Assembly (NCBI GenBank): GCA_964437425.1
Contig: CAYTGO010000057.1
Location: 1 to 19,993, forward strand
Length of the DNA: 19,993 nt
Reading direction: 5' to 3'
Origin: Scalindua sp964437425
GTDB lineage: Bacteria; Planctomycetota; Brocadiia; Brocadiales; Scalinduaceae
Translations under genes and position numbers: made by a program
The notes under the pieces: generated by a model
What the model was told of the DNA's origin: nothing
The model's input: only the letters and a program-made list of their open reading frames with translations
Databases searched by the model: none
In this document: positions 14,483 through 19,993 of the stretch, piece after piece
How positions within the stretch are numbered: the first letter of the stretch is position 1
How the letters are laid out: each line of letters begins with the position of its first letter

Positions 14483-15580
14483 ATGAATAATAAAATAAAA
14501 GTATTAATAGTTGATGATTCTGCTGTTATCAGAAAGATATTATCAAGTGCTTTAAGCAAATATAAAGACATCGAAGTAATTGGTACGGCGCCGGATCCAT
14601 TTATAGCCAGGAACAAAATCCTTCAATATAAGCCGGATGTGATCACACTAGACGTTGAAATGCCACGAATGGACGGAATCACATTTCTTAACAAATTGAT
14701 GACGCACTATCCGATACCTACAATAATGGTTAGCTCACTTACCCAGGAGGGCTGTGATGCAACATTAAAGGCGTTGGAAGTTGGAGCTATAGACTTTGTA
14801 GCAAAACCAACAAGCCGGCTGGGAAGTGATGTCGAGCATGTAATAGAGGAGCTACATACCAAGATAAAACATGCATCAAAAGCAAAAGTAAGACTCAGGC
14901 AAAAAAACACTGCAGGAGCCAATGGTAATGGTAATCATTCACAATCAGCCCATACCAAGTCACTTTCCGGCAAACAGCATGATGGGAAAAATTATACAGT
15001 GTTCAAAGGTACCAATAAAGTTATATTCATTGGTGCTTCAACCGGTGGAACGGAAGCGTTGAAGGATGTATTGGTAAAAATGCCTCCTGATTCTCCTGCC
15101 ATTGCGGTAGTACAACACATGCCTGAAATGTTCACTAAAGCTTTCGCTGAAAGATTGAATTCGCTATGCTCTATCACGGTAAAAGAGGGCAAGAACGGCG
15201 ACAGCCTTATTCCAGGCCAGGCAATAATAGCACCTGGGAATTATCATATGAGTGTAAGAAGAAATGGTGCAATGTACCGAATTGAAACTAATCAGGAGGC
15301 ACCCATACACCATCAAAGACCTGCGGTAGACGTATTATTTGATTCCGCCTCAAAATATGCCGGGCCTAATGCTATTGGAGTAATTATGACTGGAATGGGA
15401 TCTGATGGAGCAACCGGGCTATTAAACATGAAAGATGCAGGAGCAAAAACTATTGCCCAGGATGAAGATAGTTGTGTTGTTTTTGGTATGCCAAAAGAGG
15501 CTATTAAATTGGGCGCTGCAGATAAAATTGTTCCATTGAACAGAATCCCTGAAAACATTCTCTCACTCCTACAAGACTGA
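14483..15580 (+). CDS. cheB: Chemoreceptor methylesterase/deamidase CheB
   Basis: CheB removes receptor methyl groups and is activated by phosphorylation from CheA. Residues ~5-120 form a receiver with Asp57 (VITLDVEMPRMDG) and the AKPT motif. A ~50-residue linker rich in Asn, Ser, His and Lys follows. The esterase domain has the triad Ser186 (GASTGG), His212 (QHMP) and Asp308 (GMGSDGA), and ends at ENILSLLQD. The ATG at 14483 is chosen: AGGAG abuts the ATG at 14471 with no spacing but lies 12 bases before the one at 14483. Its stop overlaps the next gene's start (TGATG), indicating translational coupling. Confidence 0.94.
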   Translation: MNNKIKVLIVDDSAVIRKILSSALSKYKDIEVIGTAPDPFIARNKILQYKPDVITLDVEMPRMDGITFLNKLMTHYPIPTIMVSSLTQEGCDATLKALEVGAIDFVAKPTSRLGSDVEHVIEELHTKIKHASKAKVRLRQKNTAGANGNGNHSQSAHTKSLSGKQHDGKNYTVFKGTNKVIFIGASTGGTEALKDVLVKMPPDSPAIAVVQHMPEMFTKAFAERLNSLCSITVKEGKNGDSLIPGQAIIAPGNYHMSVRRNGAMYRIETNQEAPIHHQRPAVDVLFDSASKYAGPNAIGVIMTGMGSDGATGLLNMKDAGAKTIAQDEDSCVVFGMPKEAIKLGAADKIVPLNRIPENILSLLQD

Positions 15581-16167
15581 TGGACGGCCATAATCCACTT
15601 CAAGGTGAAATTGAAATCATCAAAGAAGCTGACGCGAATATCATAGATTCCGGCGGTGATAAAGACAGAACATTGATAAATGTCTTAAGAAATGAAGTAT
15701 CTCAACTAAAAGCAACTAATGCCTCCCTGAATGTAAAACTACAAACTCTACGCGAAAACCACTTACCATATGTCTTCTTGATCGAAGATGACTATGACAC
15801 CACACAAATTATCACAGAAATACTCCATGACGATTACAATATAATTGACGCTGGAAATGGTATTGAAGCCCTAAGCATTCTACGTAAAGTAGGTAAAGCG
15901 GGAAGCGAAATAAAGCGAATTGATGCTATACTGTTAGACGTCAATTTGCCAGGTATGTGTGGGTTTACGTTATGCCATGAGATAAAAAAGAAGATGAGAT
16001 TGAATATCCCCATAATTGTCTGTTCGGGAAGAAATACTAAAAGAGATGTGCTGAGAGCAGTCAGTTCTGGCGCCGAAGACTATATTATCAAACCGTTTCA
16101 AGAAAAAACCTTAACAACTAAAATTGCTAAGTGGACTAAGGCGAAAAGAAAATTACCTGTCAGATAA
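15580..16167 (+). CDS. Coiled-coil receiver protein coupled to cheB
   Basis: This 195-residue protein has an N-terminal coiled-coil region (~33-60, LRNEVSQLKATNASLNVKL) and a C-terminal receiver (~62-190). The receiver is intact: acidic pair (IEDDYD), Asp120 (ILLDVNLP), Ser149 (VCSG) and Lys171 (IIKPF). There is no DNA-binding or enzymatic output domain, so phosphorylation probably alters interaction through the coil. The coil resembles the C-terminal tail of CheX2, which suggests a shared docking partner. Its ATG overlaps the cheB stop by one base, so it is translationally coupled to cheB and is the last gene of the cluster. A role as a phosphate sink or adaptor is inferred. Confidence 0.85.
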   Translation: MDGHNPLQGEIEIIKEADANIIDSGGDKDRTLINVLRNEVSQLKATNASLNVKLQTLRENHLPYVFLIEDDYDTTQIITEILHDDYNIIDAGNGIEALSILRKVGKAGSEIKRIDAILLDVNLPGMCGFTLCHEIKKKMRLNIPIIVCSGRNTKRDVLRAVSSGAEDYIIKPFQEKTLTTKIAKWTKAKRKLPVR

Positions 16168-16218
16168 ATGAGGCGAGTTTCGTACAGAATTAAGTATACT
16201 AATTAAGTGAATAACTTC

Positions 16219-16327
16219 AGGATAAACTCAGCAATTGAATTCATGCTTGGAAAATACTCTTTAACAACAAAGCAAAATCCTCACACAAACCCCTAATTTC
16301 CCATATTATTCTTGCTGAGTTTATCCT
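16219..16327. repeat. Perfect 16-bp inverted repeats 77 bases apart
   Basis: AGGATAAACTCAGCAA (16219-16234) and its exact reverse complement TTGCTGAGTTTATCCT (16312-16327) bound a 109-base element between two convergent genes. It looks like a short MITE-type element with terminal inverted repeats, or a long-range stem. No target-site duplication is visible (flanks ...ACTTC and ATAGT...), and no T-run follows either arm. Confidence 0.7.
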
Positions 16328-16392
16328 ATAGTGTAATCACAATGACAAATTCCATTGGAAGCCTCGCGTAGATTAAGCTACCCATGCATCCA

Positions 16393-17442
16393 TTATATTC
16401 TAAAAGGCATCATAGACGGAATTGTTTCAAGAACCTTTCTAAATTTTGTATTTCTAACATATTGCCATTCGGCCTCGTCTTGCTTTTCTTTTGGTGTTGT
16501 TAGATTATTTAGAATTGGCAACCCCTTGAGTCCCTTTGCCAAACTAAATGAACGTGTCCTCGCAGATGCATCACCACCAGGAATGGCATCAGTGACAAAA
16601 TCCATGGCAACTTGAGTATTATCAAAAATTGCAGTTGTAACCTTTCTACCGGCTTTAAAGTTTCCTATTGTAGCATCTGGTACCGCCTCAATTGCATTTA
16701 AGCCTGCAAACATAATATCTTCACCAACATGTATCGCACTTTTTGGAACGCCCTTTACAATATCTCCAACCAATGCATCCTTAAAAATCTTCTTGAACAG
16801 GTGCTTAACTCTGGCCACCCCGCCTTGAGGTTTTATCTCCCCCTTCGGGCTATACAGCCCAAATGACAAACCACTTACGGTATCTTTAAAGAAATTTGCA
16901 ACTGTACCTACAAGCCCAACTTTTCTACCATCTTGAATATTGCCGTGTTTATCAACATACTTAATCTTTGCGCCGATGCCCAAATCCTTGACTGCATTTA
17001 AAAGGTTATTGCCAGCATCTGATAAATCCTTACCCACTCTCTTTGTAATTTTAGAATGATCATAGTTATTATCAATTACTTTACCGGCCTTACTTAGGAA
17101 GAAATTGTCACCACCCGGGTTGGACATAAGCTGATCCTCTTTATAAGTCTTATATTGTTCAAGTAATGAAGACTTTGATGGCTTGTTTACACTGTTATTT
17201 GTAAACATTAACTCGGGATATTGATTTATTTTTGAGTTATTTAAAGGCATAAAGTGCCTCTCTTGGCGTCTTAGAGCATGAAAACTACTTGCCCCGCTTA
17301 ACTCTTGATTGAGAACCTTACCAAATGGCAATTTTGCTGGCTTGCTATTAAGTGCCATGAAGGTAGGATTATCACTCTTAGCCATCCCTTTAATAAATGT
17401 TTCTGTGATATTTGGTGAGTTGTTAAAATTTCCAATAGTCAT
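16393..17442 (-). CDS. Unrecognised 349-residue protein behind a sigma-54 promoter
   Basis: I do not recognise this family. There is no signal peptide or long membrane segment. The first ~130 residues are rich in Asn, Ser, Lys and Pro and look disordered. Residues ~145-300 contain Gly-rich, amphipathic stretches (GLVGTVANFFKDTVSGLSFG, HLFKKIFKDALVGDIVKGV, FAGLNAIEAVPDATIG) that could associate with a membrane or act as a secreted structural protein. The C-terminus is charged and ends MMPFRI. No strong ribosome binding site precedes the ATG. A good sigma-54 element ~95 bases upstream and the flagellar/chemotaxis surroundings suggest co-regulation with motility, possibly as an exported substrate. 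That is inference only. Confidence 0.7.
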   Translation of the reverse strand: MTIGNFNNSPNITETFIKGMAKSDNPTFMALNSKPAKLPFGKVLNQELSGASSFHALRRQERHFMPLNNSKINQYPELMFTNNSVNKPSKSSLLEQYKTYKEDQLMSNPGGDNFFLSKAGKVIDNNYDHSKITKRVGKDLSDAGNNLLNAVKDLGIGAKIKYVDKHGNIQDGRKVGLVGTVANFFKDTVSGLSFGLYSPKGEIKPQGGVARVKHLFKKIFKDALVGDIVKGVPKSAIHVGEDIMFAGLNAIEAVPDATIGNFKAGRKVTTAIFDNTQVAMDFVTDAIPGGDASARTRSFSLAKGLKGLPILNNLTTPKEKQDEAEWQYVRNTKFRKVLETIPSMMPFRI

Positions 17443-17534
17443 AATATTTTAGCTAATAATTGAATGATCAGCCCTTTGTATAGAGAATAGCCTTTCTTAT
17501 TTACATCAGCTGATAGCTGTCGGCATATTATATA

Positions 17535-17549
17535 GCAAAAGCGGTACCA
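17535..17549 (-). promoter_or_regulatory. Sigma-54 promoter for the unrecognised gene
   Basis: On the minus strand the sequence reads CAGTGGTACCGCTTTTGCT: TGG and TTTTGC with the obligatory GG-N10-GC spacing. It differs from TGGCAC only at the fourth base of the -24 box. It lies ~95 bases upstream of the ATG at 17442. Confidence 0.62.
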
Positions 17550-17580
17550 CTGATGTGTCATATCTGCCCACACAACACAC

Positions 17581-17616
17581 ATGCCCTAAGCCATATTATT
17601 ATGTGCACTTACGGCA
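17581..17616. promoter_or_regulatory. Imperfect inverted repeat upstream of the sigma-54 element
   Basis: ATGCCCTAAG and CTTACGGCAT are inverted with one mismatch, 16 bases apart, 32-67 bases upstream of the -24 box. It could be an activator site. The evidence is weak. Confidence 0.25.
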
Positions 17617-17790
17617 TTGCCACAAATAAGGTAGGGAATTCTACTAAGATTTTTTCAGGATACAGGAAGGAATTAACCGGCCTAAGGTAAGAATGACTAT
17701 TGGATACACGAACGGTGTTATAGGAATTAGGGGAAATTTGGAAGTATATTTTGTGGTACTTGGCGTAACATTTCCTTACTCTTTCAATTT

Positions 17791-19728
17791 TTAACGCCCT
17801 GCAGCTGAGTAATTACTGATTATTTGATATAATTTATCAAATTCTATTGGTTTATTTAGAATAAAATCTACTCCTTCTTTCTTATAATCTATATTGTCAG
17901 CATCTAACTCATAACCTGTAATCAGAACAACTGGTGTTTTCGTCCTTTTCCTTACAGCATCATATTCTTTAATAAATTGGGCCACTTGCCAGCCATTCAA
18001 TTTCGGCATTGCAAGATCACACAAAACGATATCATACATATTATTCTCATACATCTCAATTCCAACACTTGAATCCTGAGATACAAATACATTATGTCCT
18101 CTTGATTCAAGGAGAATCTTCATCATATCTAATATCACATCTTCATCTTCAATTATAAGTATATCAGCACTATGAGTCTCGATAACACCGATCCCTTTGT
18201 CATCACATTGTTCCTCTTCTTCATCAAACAGTGGCATTTTTACTTGCATAGTAGTTCCTCTACCAACACAACTATCTACCAGAATCTCACCATCATGTCT
18301 GGCCATAATACTATATGACAGACTCATGCCCAATCCTGATCTTTTCACGCCTTTTGTAGAAAAAAATGGATCGAATATTTTGTCTATAATATCATCTTCA
18401 ATTCCAATTCCATTATCTGAAACTACTATGCTCACGTTAACCTCATCAGCTTTTATAGAAACCTCGATTTTTCCACCATTTGGCATAGCATCAATACTAT
18501 TATTGATAATGTTTATGACTACCTCACGCAATTCAGAAGGATTGCATCTGATACGATACATTGAAGAGGCAAAGTTGTTTTTAAGAATTTCATATTCAAC
18601 CCCTTTTGATTGAGCTTCAGTCTTCCATCTCGGCATAGTAAATTCCAACGCATCATTAACCACATCAATCAGATCAACAAGCTCCTCCTTGTTTTCGTGT
18701 TCTTTCTTAATTCTGGAGAATTGCTGAATCTTATCAACGATGACTGATCCATCTCGCGCTGCCTTTTCTATTATTTTTAGTGCATCTGAAACCGATTCAC
18801 TGACACCATCAATATCCCCCTTAACGATTTCCAGATATCCAAGTATTATCCCCAGAATATTATTAAATTCATGAGCTACTCCGCTTGACTGTAATCCCAA
18901 TGCATTTAATTTGTCTATTTGAAACAACTTCTGCTCAAATTCCTTTCTTCCTGTAATATCCCTTACGACACCTTCAAAGCCAGTCACATTACCTTTATTA
19001 TCATAGTCCACTTTCGCATTTAACTGGACATCCTTTGTTCTTCCATTGCCAGTTTTAATTCTAAACTCAAATCCTTCTAAAAACTCTCTATTACCGGCAA
19101 AAGAGCCATTTATACAGTCGATAATTTTCTCTTTATCTGCGTCGAAGATCAAATCATAAAAGTTCAAGCCCTTAATCTCTTCACATGAATATTCAAAGAC
19201 CCTCTGCCCGGCAAGATTAATCGAAATTATATTTAGCTCTTTATCAGCCGTAAAAACGACATCTATCATATTATCAATCAATATCTTATATTTCAATTCA
19301 GATGCCCTTAAGTCACTTTCAACCTTCTCCTTTTCCTTCTTTAACTTTGGTTCCTGCATCATTCTTAATATAATTGAGGACAATCTATTCAAATATCCAT
19401 CAGATTTGACAATATAATCAAAGGCGCCAAGTTTCATTGCATCTACTGCAATATTTTCGTCACCGAATGCAGTTACCATTATTGCTGGAATGTGGTACTC
19501 ATCACTATTCATTCTTTTCAACACCTCTAATCCATTCATATCAGAAAGATTGAAGTCAATAATAATCGCATCAAAATTCTCTTTTAGCAATTCAAGAAAA
19601 CATTCCTCTCCTGTACCGGCAAACACGACATTCGTATCATCAATTAATTTTGACAAAGCTTCTTGCATTAAAATTTGATGATCAATGTTGTCATCAACTA
19701 TTAATATATTTATTTTTTTAGCACTCAC
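17791..19728 (-). CDS. Hybrid sensor histidine kinase REC-PAS-HisKA-HATPase-REC
   Basis: This is a 645-residue soluble hybrid kinase without membrane segments. An N-terminal receiver (Asp58 in IIIDFNLS, Thr in MVTAFG, Lys in IVKSD) is followed by a short coil and a PAS domain (~145-262, ending GVVRDITGRKEFE). HisKA has His286 in SGVAHEFNNILGIILGY. The HATPase has an N-box (INIINNSIDAMPNGG), DNGIGIED, DPFFSTK and SGLGMSLS. A C-terminal receiver (~520-640) is intact (VLCDLAMPKLNG, LITGYE, LNKPIE). The start is GTG at 19728; GGAGG lies ~11 bases upstream, slightly far. The preceding gene on the same strand encodes a Fis-ended regulator, a likely partner 83 bases away. The N-terminal receiver suggests it takes input from another phosphorelay, plausibly the local motility circuit. 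Confidence 0.92.
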   Translation of the reverse strand: MSAKKINILIVDDNIDHQILMQEALSKLIDDTNVVFAGTGEECFLELLKENFDAIIIDFNLSDMNGLEVLKRMNSDEYHIPAIMVTAFGDENIAVDAMKLGAFDYIVKSDGYLNRLSSIILRMMQEPKLKKEKEKVESDLRASELKYKILIDNMIDVVFTADKELNIISINLAGQRVFEYSCEEIKGLNFYDLIFDADKEKIIDCINGSFAGNREFLEGFEFRIKTGNGRTKDVQLNAKVDYDNKGNVTGFEGVVRDITGRKEFEQKLFQIDKLNALGLQSSGVAHEFNNILGIILGYLEIVKGDIDGVSESVSDALKIIEKAARDGSVIVDKIQQFSRIKKEHENKEELVDLIDVVNDALEFTMPRWKTEAQSKGVEYEILKNNFASSMYRIRCNPSELREVVINIINNSIDAMPNGGKIEVSIKADEVNVSIVVSDNGIGIEDDIIDKIFDPFFSTKGVKRSGLGMSLSYSIMARHDGEILVDSCVGRGTTMQVKMPLFDEEEEQCDDKGIGVIETHSADILIIEDEDVILDMMKILLESRGHNVFVSQDSSVGIEMYENNMYDIVLCDLAMPKLNGWQVAQFIKEYDAVRKRTKTPVVLITGYELDADNIDYKKEGVDFILNKPIEFDKLYQIISNYSAAGR

Positions 19729-19811
19729 TTAAATCAAATCCTCCAATTCAATACACAATCTATTACAGCCGCCATGCATGATTATAGGGTAGTATTCAAT
19801 TCTTATCAACA

Positions 19812-19993
19812 TTAGACATCCTCTGACCATTCTTTAATTTTATATTCAATTTTCCTTGTAGAAATACCGAGTATCTTTGCCGCTTTAGACTTGCTGCCAC
19901 TAGTCGTTTGAAGCGCATCAAGGATAACCTTCTTCTCAATCTCCTTCATCGTTGTTCCTGATGGTATTCGGAACGTTTCTTTCTTCGCCTTTT
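19812..19993 (-). CDS. C-terminus of a Fis-type (probably sigma-54-dependent) regulator
   Basis: Only the last 60 residues are in the window; the gene enters from the right edge. They form a Fis-family helix-turn-helix: KEIEKKVILDALQTTSGSKS, then KAAKILGISTRKIEYKIKEW. This is the usual DNA-binding end of NtrC-type sigma-54 activators. The AAA+ domain is not visible, so this assignment rests on the HTH alone. It lies upstream of the hybrid kinase in the same direction, as in many kinase-activator pairs. The recognition helix has TRKIEYKI where the activator at 961 has RTTLYNKI, so the two should bind different sites. Confidence 0.8.
   Translation of the reverse strand, partial: KAKKETFRIPSGTTMKEIEKKVILDALQTTSGSKSKAAKILGISTRKIEYKIKEWSEDV

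Larger units (their letters stand above)
17443..17790. other. Intergenic region upstream of the unrecognised gene
   Basis: These 348 bases separate the unrecognised gene from the end of the hybrid kinase gene on the same strand. They contain a minus-strand sigma-54 element at 17535-17549 and an imperfect inverted repeat at 17581-17616. I saw no coding frame, and no terminator just after the kinase stop at 17791. Confidence 0.5.

Noticed and set aside
16219..16327. CRISPR-like or tRNA-like structure
   Set aside because: There are only two inverted arms, no direct repeats or spacers, and no cloverleaf. It is a simple inverted repeat pair.
16355..16615. Plus-strand open frame of 86 codons
   Set aside because: It lies antisense to the C-terminal part of the unrecognised 349-residue gene and has no ribosome binding site or domain.

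Overview
This A+T-rich window is a flagellar motility and chemotaxis locus from a flagellated bacterium. It uses sigma-54 and sigma-28 (FliA) transcription. The gene content (CheX/CheC/CheD chemotaxis, NtrC-type regulators, FlgM) and the style of a small cysteine-pair protein next to flgM suggest an anammox-type planctomycete (Brocadiales, Scalindua-like). That assignment is a low-confidence inference with no rRNA marker to support it. Two runs of exactly 100 N (6410-6509 and 9660-9759) are scaffold gaps of unknown true size.

Left part, minus strand (1-4836). From high to low coordinates: flgM and a small CxxC protein; a secreted TolB/FlgO-like TPR protein behind a sigma-54 promoter; an NtrC-type sigma-54 activator interrupted by an in-frame amber codon; a kinase-like protein with only the histidine-bearing DHp domain, preceded by two MshEN-like motifs; and the receiver domain of another response regulator running off the left edge.

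Centre, 4843-5823. This is about 980 bases without a gene, lying between divergent transcription units. It holds a consensus sigma-28 promoter facing flgM, and a sigma-54 element followed by a sigma-28-like element facing the che genes. A 9-bp inverted repeat about 200 bases upstream of the sigma-54 element could be its activator site.

Chemotaxis cluster, plus strand (5824-16167). Order: cheY1, cheX1 (broken by a gap), a CheC/CheX-like protein fused to a degenerate receiver, cheA, cheX2 (5' half lost in a gap), cheD, cheC, cheY2, cheR, a membrane GGDEF protein, cheB, and a coiled-coil receiver protein. No cheW or methyl-accepting receptor gene is present. CheA supplies phosphoryl groups to the CheY proteins and CheB, CheR and CheB set receptor methylation, CheD deamidates receptors, and the CheC/CheX proteins dephosphorylate CheY. 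The most interesting idea is a link to cyclic di-GMP: CheA carries four MshEN-like repeats where the P2 domain normally lies, a diguanylate cyclase gene sits in the same cluster, and the DHp-only protein carries the same kind of repeat.

Right part, minus strand (16219-19993). A perfect 16-bp inverted repeat lies between convergent genes. It is followed by an unrecognised 349-residue protein behind a good sigma-54 promoter match, a hybrid sensor kinase (REC-PAS-HisKA-HATPase-REC), and the Fis-type C-terminus of another regulator cut by the right edge.
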